A stretch of 64,000 nucleotides of DNA from Microbacterium sp. MYb54 (GCF_002979515.1 NZ_PCPA01000005.1:184772-248771), one strand, 5' to 3'; shown: positions 8,541 to 19,923, numbered from the stretch's first letter. Notes: generated by a model not told the origin, from the sequence alone. Numbers and translations: made by a program.

Positions 8541-9635
8541 TCAGCCGGCGACGAGTCCGTGCGCCTGCGCGACGGCCGGCAGCGTGATGCGTCCGCCCTG
8601 CACGTTGAGGCCCGCAGCCAGCGCCGCGTCTTCGGACGCCGCGCGCTCCCAGCCCTTGCCGGCGATCGCCGAGACGTAGGGGAGGGTCGCGTTGGTCAGG
8701 GCACGGGTCGCAGTCTCGGGAACTGCGCCCGGCATGTTCGCGACGCAGTAGTAGATCGAGTCGTGCACCGCGAACGTGGGGTCGTCGTGGGTGGTCGGGT
8801 GCGAACCCTCGAAGCATCCGCCCTGGTCGATCGCGATGTCGACGAGCACGGAGCCCGGCTTCATCGCGGCGACCATGTCGTCGGTGACGAGCTTGGGGGC
8901 CGCAGCACCCGGGATCAGCACGGAGCCGATCACGAGGTCGGCGGTCTTGAGTTCTTCGGCGATGTCGTAGCGGCTCGAGGCGCGGGTCTCGAGGGCGCCG
9001 CCGTAGCGGTGCTCGAGCTCGCGCAGGCGCGGCAGCGAGACATCGATCACGGTGACCTTCGAACCGAGTCCGAGGGCGTTCGCCGCGGCGTGCTCTCCGG
9101 CGACACCGCCGCCGATCACGACGGTCTTGGCGCGCGGCGTGCCGGCGATGCCGCCGAGCAGCATTCCGCGCCCGCCCTGAGAGCGCAGCAGGGAGTACGA
9201 GCCCATGGTGACCGAGAGGCGTCCGGCGATCTCGCTCATCGGCACGAGCAGCGGCAGGCTGCGGTCGGGCAGCTGCACGGTCTCGTAGGCCACGGCGGTG
9301 GTCCCGGCATCGACGAGGGCGGTCGTGAGCGCGAGGTTGGCCGCGAGGTGCAGGTAGGTGAAGAGGGTGAGGTCGTCGCGCAGGAAGCCGTACTCCTGGG
9401 CGATCGGCTCCTTGACCTTGATGACCAGATCGGCCTCGCCCCACGCGTCGGCGGCGGTCGCGACGATCTCGGCTCCGGCCGCGCGGTAGTCGTCGTCGGT
9501 GATGCGCGATCCGAGCCCTGCTCCGGACTGCACGAGCACACGGTGGCCCTCGCGCACCAGGCGGTCTGCGCCGGCGGGAGTGAGGGAGACGCGGTTCTCG
9601 TTGTTCTTGACCTCGGTCGGTACGCCGATCTTCAT
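8541..9635 (-). CDS. ald: Alanine dehydrogenase
   Basis: A 364-residue NAD-dependent enzyme for L-alanine to pyruvate plus ammonia and the reverse. Landmarks: [16 protein letters not shown] at the N-terminus, the substrate-binding Lys in VIKVKEP, the catalytic His in TYLHLA, the Rossmann motif [12 protein letters not shown], and [26 protein letters not shown] C-terminal residues. ATG 9635 has a GGAGG ribosome-binding site 6 bases upstream; an in-frame start at 9686 would add 17 non-homologous residues and is rejected. It is divergent from an Lrp/AsnC regulator, the arrangement known for ald/aldR in mycobacteria. Confidence 0.96.
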   Translation of the reverse strand: MKIGVPTEVKNNENRVSLTPAGADRLVREGHRVLVQSGAGLGSRITDDDYRAAGAEIVATAADAWGEADLVIKVKEPIAQEYGFLRDDLTLFTYLHLAANLALTTALVDAGTTAVAYETVQLPDRSLPLLVPMSEIAGRLSVTMGSYSLLRSQGGRGMLLGGIAGTPRAKTVVIGGGVAGEHAAANALGLGSKVTVIDVSLPRLRELEHRYGGALETRASSRYDIAEELKTADLVIGSVLIPGAAAPKLVTDDMVAAMKPGSVLVDIAIDQGGCFEGSHPTTHDDPTFAVHDSIYYCVANMPGAVPETATRALTNATLPYVSAIAGKGWERAASEDAALAAGLNVQGGRITLPAVAQAHGLVAG

Positions 9636-9741
9636 CGATCCTCCAGGATTGGTTGCGCGGTGCGGCACCAAGGATCGCAGAAACATCGACGGAACAACAG
9701 AATCAGTGAAGATGATTCGTCAACCGCGGGATTCCTGAATA

Positions 9742-10260
9742 ATGCTTCGTATGGAGACGACTTCAGAGGCCCCGGAGCCGAACACCGTTCGGGCCCCGGC
9801 ACTCGACGCGATCGATGCCAGGATCGTGCAACTGCTCACGGCGGACGGGCGCATGACGAACGCCGAGCTCGCCGGGCGCCTGGGCGTCGCGCCGTCGACC
9901 GCGCACGCCCGGTTGCGCGCTCTGGTCGATCGCGGCGTGATCACCGGTTTCCATGCGAGCGTGGACGAGCGGGCGCTGGGCGCTGGCCTTCAGGCGATCA
10001 TCGGCGTCACGCTGCGTCCGAGTGGACGGCGGGAGAGCATCGTCGAGTTCGCGGACCGCGTGCGCGTGCTGCCCCCGGTGATCCAGCTCTTCTTCCTCGG
10101 TGGCGACGACGACTTCCTGCTGCACATCGCGGTCGCCGACTCGTCGGAGATGCGCGAGTTCGTGCTCGAGCATCTCTCGGCGCAGAGCAGCGTCGCCTCG
10201 ACCCGCACGAGCATCGTGTTCGACTATCACCGCAACTCGGTGGCGGCGTCCTTCCGCTGA
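9742..10260 (+). CDS. Lrp/AsnC-family regulator, likely AldR-like activator of ald
   Basis: A 172-residue protein. An N-terminal AsnC-type helix-turn-helix (DAIDARIVQLLTADGRMTNAELAGRLGVAPSTAHARL region) is followed by a RAM ligand-binding domain. The gene is divergent from ald with a 106-base spacer, so alanine-responsive control of ald is the natural inference. The spacer is AT-richer than its surroundings (9680-9740). Two starts are possible, ATG 9742 and ATG 9751; no clear ribosome-binding site precedes either, so the mRNA may be leaderless. Confidence 0.9.
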   Translation: MLRMETTSEAPEPNTVRAPALDAIDARIVQLLTADGRMTNAELAGRLGVAPSTAHARLRALVDRGVITGFHASVDERALGAGLQAIIGVTLRPSGRRESIVEFADRVRVLPPVIQLFFLGGDDDFLLHIAVADSSEMREFVLEHLSAQSSVASTRTSIVFDYHRNSVAASFR

Positions 10261-10287
10261 GACGGTCTCTCGAACGCCTCGGATTCG

Positions 10288-10348
10288 GCTCCGGTCGCAC
10301 TTGGTGACGCCTGGACGCGCTACATCCGACAAGAACTGCGACCGGAGC
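10288..10348. repeat. Dispersed palindromic repeat, copy 1
   Basis: Perfect 12-bp inverted arms (GCTCCGGTCGCA at 10288-10299 and its complement at 10337-10348) around a 37-base centre. It lies between the convergent ends of the Lrp gene and the MocR-type gene. The same arms recur at 18145, 27632, 33511, 36599 and 51910. Confidence 0.8.
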
Positions 10349-10371
10349 GGCGGGTGCGCGCGGCTCGAGCC

Positions 10372-11790
10372 TCATCGGACGAGGGCGGCGAGGTGAGCGA
10401 TCGCCTCCTCGACGAGAGCATCGTCGAGATTTCCGTATCCGAGGACCAGCGCATCCGGGCGATCGGCTGTGTCGGTGTAGCGGCGCAGCGAGGTGAGAGC
10501 CAGCCCCTCGGAGGCACCGGCGCCGACCACGGCGGAAGCCGGAACATGCGACGGGAGGGTCAGAACCAGGTGCATGCCGGCGGCGATGCCCGTGACCGCC
10601 AGCTCGGGGAGCTCGATCGTGAGCGCGTCGAGCAGCCGTTGTCGTCGGCGGCGGAAACGGGTGCGTGAGGAGCGCAGGTGCCGTTCGAGGTCGCCTCGCG
10701 TGATGAACTCCGCGAGGGCGGCCTGATCGATCAGAGAGGGCGGGGCTGCCGAGGGTGGGGGAGCGAGGTCCGGCGGCAGCAGCATCCATCCGAGGCCCAG
10801 GGAGGGCGACACCGACTTCGACAGGGAGCCGATGAGCGCGACGTGGTCGGGCGCGAGGCGCTGCAGGGCGGGGACGGGCCGGCGGTCGTAGCGGAACTCG
10901 GCGTCGTAGTCGTCTTCGATGACCAGCCCCGCGTGCTCTCGCGCCCAGCGGACCAGCTGCTCGCGTCGGGACGGCGCAAGCGCTGCACCGAGGGGGAACT
11001 GATGCGCGGGCGTCACGAGCGCGGCACGGGCCCCCGTGCGCGTGGCCAGGGCGGCGAGCACCTCGATGTCGATGCCGTCGTCGTCGACCGGTACCCGGAT
11101 CGGGCGCAGTCCGTTGTCTTCGGCGACGGCTCGCAGCCGTGGCCAGCTCGGATCCTCCACCAGGAGCGCCCGGTGCCCGCGCCCGTGCAGTTCGCGCGTG
11201 AGGATGTCCATGCCGTCGGTGGCGCCGTGGGTGATCGTGACACGGTCGGGATCGGCGTCCGCGTGACGCGATCGGGAGAGGTAGGCGGCGACGGCCGCGC
11301 GGGAGGGAGCGTATCCGAAGGGGTGCGCGGCGGCGAGCTCGCGATCGGGGAGGTCGGCGAGGCCGGCGCGCAGCGCTGCCGCCCACCGCGATCGGGGAGT
11401 GGCGCGCAGGTCGGGGATGCCCGGACGCAGGTCGTAGCGGATGGGCGGTGCGGGCGCGGGGTCACGCGGCCGGGGATGATCGTTGCCCCGGGTGGCCTTC
11501 GGCACCTCCTGCCGCTCCGCGACGCGGGTGGCCGATCCGGTCCTCGCCTCCAGTACGCCCTCGGCGACCAACTGCCCGTACGCCTCGGTCACGACCCAGC
11601 GGGAGACTCCGAGCGTCTCCGCGAGGGTGCGACTGGGCGGCACGGCCGACCCGGTGACCAGGCGGCCATCTTCGATCGCGCGGCGCAGTGCGTTCTCCAC
11701 CCGGTCCCGCAGCGGCGGTCGGGCGTCGGTGCCCTCGGCCTCGAGATCGAGGAGCATCTCCCACGCGAGAATCGGTCTGGTCTTCTGCAT
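10372..11790 (-). CDS. MocR/PdxR-type regulator (GntR DNA-binding domain fused to aminotransferase domain)
   Basis: A 472-residue fusion. A winged helix-turn-helix of GntR type occupies about residues 18-90 (LRDRVENALRRAIEDGRL, PPSRTLAETLGVSRWVVTEAY). A fold-type I aminotransferase domain follows, with IEDDYDAEFRYDRRP and the PLP-binding Lys in GSLSKSVSPSLGLGWM. Such proteins sense PLP or PLP plus an amine and usually control a divergent gene; here that gene is the aldo/keto reductase 68 bases away. ATG 11790 (MQKTRPILAWE) is chosen; a longer in-frame reading back to 12018 would run into the reductase gene. C-terminal Arg/Leu-rich end and length are normal for the family. Confidence 0.92.
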   Translation of the reverse strand: MQKTRPILAWEMLLDLEAEGTDARPPLRDRVENALRRAIEDGRLVTGSAVPPSRTLAETLGVSRWVVTEAYGQLVAEGVLEARTGSATRVAERQEVPKATRGNDHPRPRDPAPAPPIRYDLRPGIPDLRATPRSRWAAALRAGLADLPDRELAAAHPFGYAPSRAAVAAYLSRSRHADADPDRVTITHGATDGMDILTRELHGRGHRALLVEDPSWPRLRAVAEDNGLRPIRVPVDDDGIDIEVLAALATRTGARAALVTPAHQFPLGAALAPSRREQLVRWAREHAGLVIEDDYDAEFRYDRRPVPALQRLAPDHVALIGSLSKSVSPSLGLGWMLLPPDLAPPPSAAPPSLIDQAALAEFITRGDLERHLRSSRTRFRRRRQRLLDALTIELPELAVTGIAAGMHLVLTLPSHVPASAVVGAGASEGLALTSLRRYTDTADRPDALVLGYGNLDDALVEEAIAHLAALVR

Positions 11791-11797
11791 CGTGATT

Positions 11798-11824
11798 GGA
11801 GTGTATCTCCGAGCCGATATCTCC
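11798..11824. promoter_or_regulatory. Candidate MocR operator between the divergent genes
   Basis: The 68-base spacer holds two direct TATCTCC repeats (11804-11810 and 11818-11824). A GGAG at 11798 makes the first copy part of a short GGAG-N5-CTCC inverted repeat. MocR regulators commonly bind paired direct repeats, so this is the likely shared control site for the regulator and the aldo/keto reductase. Confidence 0.45.
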
Positions 11825-11857
11825 CTACCGTGGAGCCATCCCCGAGAAAGGAACACC

Positions 11858-12856
11858 ATGCAGTACCGCACCCTCTCCGATGGCCGCACCTCGTTCGACG
11901 TCTCGACCCTGTGCCTGGGGGCGATGAACTTCGGCACCCGCACCGACGAGGCCACCTCACGCGCGATCCTCGACCGCTTCGTCGAGGCGGGCGGCACGTT
12001 CATCGACACCGCCAACAACTACAGCCTCTGGGCAGGCGGCGACGGCCGTGACAGCGAAGACCTGCTCGCCCGCTGGATGAGCGACCGCGGTAACCGCGAC
12101 GCTCTCCGCATCGCCACCAAGCTCGGCGCCGCGCAGAAGGATCCGTCGAAGCCGCTGTCGAACACCCCGCCGACGAACTTCGAGGGGCTCTCGGCCGAAG
12201 TCATCCGTCGGCAGGCCCCGGAGAGCGCCCGCCACCTCGGCATCGACCACATCGATGTCCTCTACGGACACGTCGACGACCGAGACGTCGCGCTCGCCGA
12301 GACGGTCGGCGCCTTCGGGGAGCTCCAGGCAGCGGGGCTCGTCGGGATCACCGGCATCTCCAACGTGCCGACCTGGCGCGTGGTCGAGGCGCGGCAGGAG
12401 GCACAGCGCCAGGGCATCGCTCCCTACGGCGTCGTGCAGCAGCAGTACAGCTACCTGTACCCCGCGCCGCGCATCGGGCGGAACAACTTCGTCACCCCCG
12501 ACCTGCTCGACTATGCGGCATCCACTGGCACCCCCGAGCGTCCACAGCTCGCGATCACCGTGTACTCGCCGCTGCACCAGGGCGGGATCGCGCGTCTCGA
12601 CAAGCCGCTGTGGGGAGGCGTCGATCACCCGACCAGCCACGCCCGCCGCGCGCTGCTGCACGAAGTCGCGGCAGAGGTCGGCGCGACGCCGAACCAGGTC
12701 GCCCTCGCGTGGCTTCTCGGTGCGGAGGTCCCCGTCATCCCCGTCGTCGGAGTGTCGTCGCTCGCCCAGCTGGAGGAGGCACTGGGCGCCGCCGACCTGG
12801 TGCTGGATGTCGAGGTGCGTGAGCGCCTCGACGCCGAACCGGCCGACGCGCGTTGA
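11858..12856 (+). CDS. Aldo/keto reductase
   Basis: A 332-residue (alpha/beta)8 barrel NADPH-dependent oxidoreductase. The catalytic set is visible: Asp and Tyr in FIDTANNYSLW, Lys in RIATKLGA and His in VLYGHVDD. The cofactor-binding C-terminus carries PVIPVVGVSSLAQLEEAL. ATG 11858 follows GAAAGGAA at good spacing. It is divergent from the MocR/PdxR-type regulator, so a role in carbonyl reduction linked to vitamin B6 or an amine-derived aldehyde is possible. The substrate cannot be told from sequence. Confidence 0.93.
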   Translation: MQYRTLSDGRTSFDVSTLCLGAMNFGTRTDEATSRAILDRFVEAGGTFIDTANNYSLWAGGDGRDSEDLLARWMSDRGNRDALRIATKLGAAQKDPSKPLSNTPPTNFEGLSAEVIRRQAPESARHLGIDHIDVLYGHVDDRDVALAETVGAFGELQAAGLVGITGISNVPTWRVVEARQEAQRQGIAPYGVVQQQYSYLYPAPRIGRNNFVTPDLLDYAASTGTPERPQLAITVYSPLHQGGIARLDKPLWGGVDHPTSHARRALLHEVAAEVGATPNQVALAWLLGAEVPVIPVVGVSSLAQLEEALGAADLVLDVEVRERLDAEPADAR

Positions 12857-12866
12857 ACGGTGCGGG

Positions 12867-13298
12867 TCAGGCGCCGTAGGAGGCAGGCAGCGCGCAGTAG
12901 TCGGCGAACCGTCGCACCGGATGCGCGGGGTCGGTCACATCGACGATCGAACCCGCGACCGTGTGCGGCGGCTCATCGCCCGCCAGCTGCCACACCGCAT
13001 AGTTCCACATGCCCCTGGTGCGCTCGCCGAGCAGAGTCGTCGGCCCGGAGACGAGCAGGATGTCGTCGCTCTTCGGGCCTTCGCGGAACGCGGTGACCAC
13101 GGCGCGGAGCCCGGCTTCTTCGCCTTTCGGCGAGTGCTCTCGGATGACCTGCTGGCCCGACGCCGTCAGCGCGACAGTGAGGTCGTCTGCCGCCTGCCGT
13201 GAGCGCTCGGCATCCGCCCCGGCGACCGCGAGCAGCCGACGGCCGCGCGGGTAGAAGTGCAGGAACTCGGAGGCGATGTCCGCCCAGACGTCGGTCAT
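12867..13298 (-). CDS. Uridine-kinase-like protein lacking a P-loop (degenerate P-loop NTPase relative)
   Basis: A 143-residue protein. Its order of segments resembles short actinobacterial uridine-kinase-like proteins: RGRRLLAVAGADAERSRQAA stands where those have the Walker A strand and loop, and a later DDILLVSGPTTLLGERTRG followed by MWNYAVWQL resembles their kinase core. The P-loop Gly-Lys-Ser/Thr is absent (GADAERS), and the protein is shorter than the roughly 200 residues usual for the kinases. It therefore probably does not phosphorylate nucleosides. It converges on the aldo/keto reductase (10-base gap) and is upstream of the aceB terminator on the same strand. The resemblance is by eye only. 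Confidence 0.6.
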   Translation of the reverse strand: MTDVWADIASEFLHFYPRGRRLLAVAGADAERSRQAADDLTVALTASGQQVIREHSPKGEEAGLRAVVTAFREGPKSDDILLVSGPTTLLGERTRGMWNYAVWQLAGDEPPHTVAGSIVDVTDPAHPVRRFADYCALPASYGA

Positions 13299-13367
13299 GC
13301 CTCCAGGCTACGCCCGCCTGTCAGCACCGGCTCCGGGCGCGTGTGACGGCACCGGCTCGGGACACGC

Positions 13368-13412
13368 AAGAGCCCCCGGGCCGCGGCATCAGCCGCAGCT
13401 CGGGGGGCTCTT
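13368..13412. terminator. Intrinsic terminator downstream of aceB
   Basis: Outer stem AAGAGCCCCC at 13368-13377 pairs with GGGGGCTCTT at 13403-13412, and an inner GCGGC/GCCGC hairpin fills the loop. It lies 8 bases after the malate synthase stop on the minus strand. On that strand it also insulates the kinase-like gene from read-through. Confidence 0.85.
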
Positions 13413-13420
13413 CCGCGCGC

Positions 13421-15091
<1,671 letters not shown>

Positions 15092-15215
15092 GATCGTGAG
15101 TCCTTTGAGTCGTGTCGAGTACTGCGACGAATGCGTCGAGCACCGCGACGAAGAGGGGCCACGCGCCCGGAGGCTCCGCGCGGCGCGCCAGCGCCGGGTG
15201 GAGGGGGCGTGGGGA

Positions 15216-16541
15216 TCAGTGGAACTGTGCGGCTTCGGTGGAGCCGGCGAGGGCGAGCGTCGCGCTGTCGGGGTTGAGCGCGGTGGAGATGACGTCGAAG
15301 TAGCCGGTGCCCGCCTCGCGCTGGTGCTTGGTGGCGGTGTAGCCGTCGGCTTCTGCGGCGAACTCGGCCTCCTGCAGCTCGACGTAGGCGCTCATGGCGC
15401 GATCGGCGTAGCCGCGGGCGAGGTCGAACATCGAGTAGTTCAGGGCGTGGAAGCCGGCGAGCGTGATGAACTGGAACTTGTAGCCCAGGTCAGCCAACTC
15501 CTGCTGGAACGTCGCGATCTCGGCGTCGGACAGGTGCTTCTTCCAGTTGAAACTCGGAGAGCAGTTGTAGGCCAGGAGCTTACCCGGGAACTGCGCGTGG
15601 ATGGCTGCGGCGAAGTTGCGCGCGAGCTCGATGTCGGGCTCGCCCGTCTCGACCCACAGCAGGTCGGCGTAGGGGGCGAAGGCGAGTCCGCGGCTGATCA
15701 CCGATTCCAGACCGGGGCGGATCCGGTAGAACCCTTCGGTGGTGCGCTCGCCGGTGGTGAACTCCTGGTCGCGCTCGTCGACGTCGCTGGTGAGCAGATC
15801 GGCGGCGAGGGCATCCGTGCGGGCGATGATGACGGTCGGCACGCCCGCGACGTCCGCCGCGAGCCGGGCCGCGTTCAGGGTGCGGATGTGCTGCTGGGTC
15901 GGCACGAGCACCTTGCCGCCGAGGTGGCCGCACTTCTTCTCGCTGGCCAGCTGGTCCTCCCAGTGGATGCCGGCGGCGCCGGACTGGATGAGCGACTGCG
16001 CGAGCTCGTACGCGTTCAGCGGTCCCCCGAAGCCGGCCTCGGCGTCGGCCACGATCGGTGCGAGCCAGTCCTGCGTGGTCTCACCCTCAGCGTGCTCCAG
16101 CTGGTCCTGACGGATGAGCGCGTTGTTGATGCGGCGCACGACCGCCGGCACCGAGTTCGCGGGGTACAGCGACTGGTCGGGGTAGGTCTGACCTGCGAGG
16201 TTTCCGTCGGCGGCGACCTGCCATCCGGAGAGGTAGATGGCCTTGAGACCGGCCCGCACCTGCTGCACGGCCTGGCCTCCGGTGTAGGCGCCGAGCGCCC
16301 GGACGTAGTCCTCGGTGTGCAGGAGGTTCCACAGGTTGTCGGCCCCGCGGTGGGCGAGTGTGGCCTCTTCGCGAACGGAGCCGCGGATGCGGATGACGTC
16401 TTCGGCCGAGTAGGTGCGCTCGACGCCGTCCCAGCGGGGATCGGTCTCCCAGATCTCCTGGAGCTCGGCGGCCGTCTGAACCTGGTCGCCGGCTCGCAGA
16501 CCGGCGGGGCGGGGCGTCGGGGTGTTGGCGGTGTTCGTCAT
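15216..16541 (-). CDS. aceA: Isocitrate lyase
   Basis: A 441-residue enzyme that cleaves isocitrate to glyoxylate and succinate, allowing growth on acetate or fatty acids. The active-site loop [11 protein letters not shown] with the catalytic Cys is intact. [12 protein letters not shown] (Mg-binding Asp), [14 protein letters not shown] and [13 protein letters not shown] are also present. ATG 16541 ([12 protein letters not shown]) has a GAGGAGA ribosome-binding site; the longer in-frame reading upstream would cross the divergent regulator gene. It is divergent from a RamB-type regulator, a repressor of aceA/aceB known from Corynebacterium glutamicum. Confidence 0.97.
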   Translation of the reverse strand: MTNTANTPTPRPAGLRAGDQVQTAAELQEIWETDPRWDGVERTYSAEDVIRIRGSVREEATLAHRGADNLWNLLHTEDYVRALGAYTGGQAVQQVRAGLKAIYLSGWQVAADGNLAGQTYPDQSLYPANSVPAVVRRINNALIRQDQLEHAEGETTQDWLAPIVADAEAGFGGPLNAYELAQSLIQSGAAGIHWEDQLASEKKCGHLGGKVLVPTQQHIRTLNAARLAADVAGVPTVIIARTDALAADLLTSDVDERDQEFTTGERTTEGFYRIRPGLESVISRGLAFAPYADLLWVETGEPDIELARNFAAAIHAQFPGKLLAYNCSPSFNWKKHLSDAEIATFQQELADLGYKFQFITLAGFHALNYSMFDLARGYADRAMSAYVELQEAEFAAEADGYTATKHQREAGTGYFDVISTALNPDSATLALAGSTEAAQFH

Positions 16542-16646
16542 GGTGTCTCCTCGGTGGATCCGGCGGCTGTGCCGGTGTGGCGTGGTTCCACTGTGAGTGA
16601 AGTTCGACGCCTCGAACGACCGATCGGAAGGAGAAGATCGGCTGAA

Positions 16647-16667
16647 ATTCTGTTTCTGTGACAGAAT
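16647..16667. promoter_or_regulatory. Inverted repeat before the RamB-like gene, candidate operator
   Basis: ATTCTGT at 16647-16653 and ACAGAAT at 16661-16667 form a perfect 7-7-7 inverted repeat. It ends seven bases before the ATG of the RamB-like gene in the 133-base aceA spacer. If the regulator mRNA is leaderless, the site covers the -10 region, which fits autoregulation. It differs from the AT-rich motif I recall for corynebacterial RamB. Confidence 0.5.
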
Positions 16668-16674
16668 CGGCCCC

Positions 16675-18126
16675 ATGAGCACCATCGACGCTGCAGAAGA
16701 GACCGACGCCCTCACGATCGGCCGTCGCATCCGCCAGCTCCGCACGGCGAAGGGCATGACCCTCGACGACCTCGCATCCGCCGTCGATCGGGCGCCGAGC
16801 CAGATGTCGATGATCGAGACCGGCAAGCGCGAACCCAAGCTCACCCAGCTGCAGACGATCGCCCGGGCGCTCGGGGTCACGATCGATGCGCTGCTGGAGG
16901 GCGAGCCGCTCGACGAGCGCAGTGCGGTCGAGATCGCACTCGAGCGGGCGATGAAGGGGCAGACGTTCCAGGCGCTGGGCATCGAGCCGTTCCGCATCGC
17001 GAAGAGCCTGCCCACGGATGCGCTGAAGGCGCTGCTCGCGCTGCACGGTGAGATCGATCGGCTCAAAGACGAGCGGGCCGCGACGCCGGAGGAGGCCAGG
17101 CGGGCGAACGTCGAGCTGCGGCACCTGATGCGGCGGCAGGACAATCACTTCGCCGAGCTCGAGGCGAAGGCGGCCGAGATCCTCGCCGCGGTCAGGCACC
17201 CTGGTGGACCGCTGACCCAGCGCGCGGCATCCGAGATCGCCGCCTACCTCGGCTTCACCCTGCACTACGCGCCCGATCTGCCGCAGACGACCCGCAGCGT
17301 CGCCGATCTCGCGAACGGCCGGCTGTACCTGTCGAGCAGCGTGCCGGCGAAGGGCGATGCGCGCACCGCGGTGCTGCAGGCTCTGTCGAGCCGGATCCTC
17401 GGTCACTCCGAGCCCCGCAGCTACGCGGAGTTCCTGCGGCAGCGCGTCGAGACCAACTATCTGACCGGTGCGCTCCTCATCCCGGAGCCGCATGTCGTCC
17501 CGGCGCTGAAGGATGCCAAGCAGCGGCGGGCGATCTCGATCGAAGACCTGCGCGATGCGTACTCGGTGTCGTACGAGACCGCCGCGCACCGCTTCACCAA
17601 CCTCGCGACGCGGCACCTCGACATTCCGGTGCACTTCCTCAAAGTGCACGAGTCGGGCACGATCACGAAGGCGTACGAGAACGACGACGTGAACTTCCCG
17701 ACCGATCGGCTCGGAGCCATCGAGGGGCAGATGTGCTGCCGCCGGTGGACCTCGCGCGTGGTGTTCGATGAGGACGACCGCTTCAACCCGTACTACCAGT
17801 ACACCGACACCGGCAACGGCACGTACTGGTGCACCGCGCGGGTCGAGTCGTCGAGCGAGGGGCTGCACTCGGTGAGCGTCGGTGTGCGCTTCGACGACAC
17901 GAAGTGGTTCGTGGGGCGCGACACCCCGCACCGCGGCGTCTCGAAGCACTCGGTCGAGGTGTGCTGCCGTCGGGCCCCCGCCGACCTGGAGGACCGCTGG
18001 CGCGAGAACTCCTGGCCGAACGTGAAGACCCCGCGCACGCTGCTGGCGACCCTGCCGACCGGCGCTTTCCCGGGTGTCGACACGACCGACGTGTACGAGT
18101 TCCTGGAGGCGCACGCGCCACGGTGA
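16675..18126 (+). CDS. ramB: RamB-like regulator of acetate/glyoxylate metabolism (XRE + ScfR domains)
   Basis: A 483-residue protein. An XRE-type helix-turn-helix (about residues 14-70: [35 protein letters not shown]) is followed by a central IrrE/DUF955-like part and a C-terminal short-chain fatty acyl-CoA regulator (ScfR, DUF2083) domain with two CC pairs ([15 protein letters not shown]). This architecture is that of RamB, which binds upstream of ace genes in corynebacteria. Divergence from aceA supports the same role here. ATG 16675 is preferred to an in-frame start at 16597, which would lie inside the shared promoter region. Confidence 0.92.
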   Translation: MSTIDAAEETDALTIGRRIRQLRTAKGMTLDDLASAVDRAPSQMSMIETGKREPKLTQLQTIARALGVTIDALLEGEPLDERSAVEIALERAMKGQTFQALGIEPFRIAKSLPTDALKALLALHGEIDRLKDERAATPEEARRANVELRHLMRRQDNHFAELEAKAAEILAAVRHPGGPLTQRAASEIAAYLGFTLHYAPDLPQTTRSVADLANGRLYLSSSVPAKGDARTAVLQALSSRILGHSEPRSYAEFLRQRVETNYLTGALLIPEPHVVPALKDAKQRRAISIEDLRDAYSVSYETAAHRFTNLATRHLDIPVHFLKVHESGTITKAYENDDVNFPTDRLGAIEGQMCCRRWTSRVVFDEDDRFNPYYQYTDTGNGTYWCTARVESSSEGLHSVSVGVRFDDTKWFVGRDTPHRGVSKHSVEVCCRRAPADLEDRWRENSWPNVKTPRTLLATLPTGAFPGVDTTDVYEFLEAHAPR

Positions 18127-18144
18127 GTGCGGTCCGCTCGAGTG

Positions 18145-18205
18145 GTTCCGGTCGCACTTGCTGTCGCGCTGGAGCCGCGAAAGCGACAGCAAACGCGACC
18201 GGAAC
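18145..18205. repeat. Dispersed palindromic repeat, copy 2 (longest stem)
   Basis: Arms GTTCCGGTCGC (18145-18155) and complement (18195-18205), then after a 2-base mismatch a further 10 bp (TTGCTGTCGC at 18158-18167 with 18183-18192). Together this gives a 23-position hairpin with a 15-base loop. It lies 18 bases after the RamB-like stop and may act as its terminator. Confidence 0.82.
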
Positions 18206-18338
18206 GGCGACTGGGCAGTATTCCGCTGAAGCCGCGAAACGTTCGCGAAGAGGGGTTGAGCGAACACTGAACACATGTTAGGTTTTCGCGTGTTGAGTGG
18301 CTCCGGTCAGCGGCGCCCGTTCTCGATGAGGAGACACG

Positions 18339-19895
18339 ATGAAGCGGTGGATGAGCACACTGGCGACGGTCGGGCTGGTCGTCTCGGGCTTGGCCCTCGC
18401 CGGGCCGGCTGCGGCGGGAGACGGTCGTCAGGGCAACGCGGAACTCAAGCGCTGGGCGCAGGACACCTGGGGTTCCCTGGTGGCCATGACCGATGAGGAG
18501 ACGGGCCTTCCCTCCGACAACGTCACCGGCGATCTGCAGACTCCCAGTGCCTACACCTCGCCGACGAACATCGGCGGATACCTGTGGTCGACCGTCACGG
18601 CGCGAGACCTCGGCATCATCGGTGCCGACGAGGCGCGCGTCCGCATGTCCGCCACGCTCGACACCCTCGAAGGGCTCGAGCGCAACGACGCGAGCGGGAT
18701 GTTCTACAACTGGTACTCGCCGACGACGGGGGAGAAGCTGTCGACCTGGCCCGACTCGGGCGATCCGGTGTATCCGTTCCTCAGCACCGTGGACAACGGA
18801 TGGCTCGCCGCGGCTCTGCGCATCGTCCGCGAGGCCGACCTCACGCTCACGGTGCAGGCCGACGCCCTCTACGACTCGATGGACTTCGCCTCGTTCTTCG
18901 ATCCCGCCGGAGCTGCCGGCCTCCCCGCCGGCACGAACCGTGGCGGCTTCTGGGACGAGGCGCCGCCGGAGTGCAACGTCGCGGCGCCGATGTACAACGG
19001 ATCGGGCGAGACCGCGTACTACACGTGCCACCACTACGACACGACCGTGAGCGAGAGCCGCATCGCGACCTACCTCGGCATCGCCAACGGTCAGATCCCG
19101 GCGACCGCCTTGTACGGCACGCACCGCACGATGCCGCCGGGCTGCGACTGGGCCTGGCAGGAGCAGCTCCCCGAGGGCGAGTACCGCACCTACAGCGGCG
19201 TCGAGGTCTGGGAGGGCGCCTACAGCTACGGCGGGATGTCGTTCGTTCCGAGCTGGGGCGGCAGCATGTTCGAGTCGTTGATGCCCGACCTGCTCGTCCC
19301 CGAGACGAAGTGGGGGCCGAAGTCGTGGAAGCTCAACCATCCGATCACGGTCGCCGTGCAGAAGCAGCATGGGCTCGAGGAGGCCGGCTACGGGTACTGG
19401 GGCTTCTCGCCCGCGAGCAATCCCTTCGGCGGATACGCGGAGTACGGCGTCGACATCGCGGGGATGCGCTCTGACGGCTACACGTCCGACGCCGAGAAGA
19501 CCGACGTCGACGTCAACCGGCCGGGGTGCGCGGTGGGCAAGAATCCCGCTCCCGAGTTCGGTGACGGAGTGGTGACGCCGCATGCGGCATTCCTCGCGCT
19601 GCCCTATGACCGCAAGGGTGTGCTGAGCAACCTCGAAGGCATCGAGAACGACCTCGGCGCCTATGGTCCCGGCGGGTTCTACGACGCGGTCGCCGTGAAG
19701 AGCGGCACGATCGCCGAGCGCTACCTGTCGCTCGACCAGTCGATGATCATGGCGGCGATCGGCAACGAGCTCACGAAGGATAAGCTCAAGGACTACTTCG
19801 TGGATCGCCAGATGGAGAAGCTTCTGCGTCCCGCGATGCGACAGCAGGAATTCGGCTCGTCGTGGGGAGCAGGAGGCGACGGCTACAAGGGCTGA
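18339..19895 (+). CDS. Secreted glycoamylase-like/DUF3131 glycoside hydrolase
   Basis: A 518-residue protein. It has a Sec signal peptide (MKRWMSTLATVGLVVSGLALA, then AxA at about residue 27). The mature part looks like the (alpha/alpha)6 barrel of the glycoamylase/DUF3131 group that includes GH144-type beta-1,2-glucanases: TSPTNIGGYLWSTVTARDLG, STVDNGWLAAALRIV, GGMSFVPSWGGSMFE, GYGYWGFSPASNPFGGYAEYGVD and SLDQSMIMAAIGN. The carbohydrate acted on is unknown. It is followed by a TetR regulator 28 bases downstream and preceded by a palindromic repeat. It has no cell-wall anchor, so it should be released. Confidence 0.75.
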   Translation: MKRWMSTLATVGLVVSGLALAGPAAAGDGRQGNAELKRWAQDTWGSLVAMTDEETGLPSDNVTGDLQTPSAYTSPTNIGGYLWSTVTARDLGIIGADEARVRMSATLDTLEGLERNDASGMFYNWYSPTTGEKLSTWPDSGDPVYPFLSTVDNGWLAAALRIVREADLTLTVQADALYDSMDFASFFDPAGAAGLPAGTNRGGFWDEAPPECNVAAPMYNGSGETAYYTCHHYDTTVSESRIATYLGIANGQIPATALYGTHRTMPPGCDWAWQEQLPEGEYRTYSGVEVWEGAYSYGGMSFVPSWGGSMFESLMPDLLVPETKWGPKSWKLNHPITVAVQKQHGLEEAGYGYWGFSPASNPFGGYAEYGVDIAGMRSDGYTSDAEKTDVDVNRPGCAVGKNPAPEFGDGVVTPHAAFLALPYDRKGVLSNLEGIENDLGAYGPGGFYDAVAVKSGTIAERYLSLDQSMIMAAIGNELTKDKLKDYFVDRQMEKLLRPAMRQQEFGSSWGAGGDGYKG

Positions 19896-19923
19896 GCCGC
19901 TTCCTCCCCACCCCGAGGGAGGG

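Noticed and set aside
7563..10307. Long plus-strand frame opposite aminotransferase and ald
   Set aside because: Antisense shadow of two clear enzymes; low-complexity Gly/Arg/Asp protein without start signal.
15120..15210. Terminator between aceA and aceB
   Set aside because: Inverted GC stretches are imperfect (six paired bases at best) and not followed by T residues; too weak to call.
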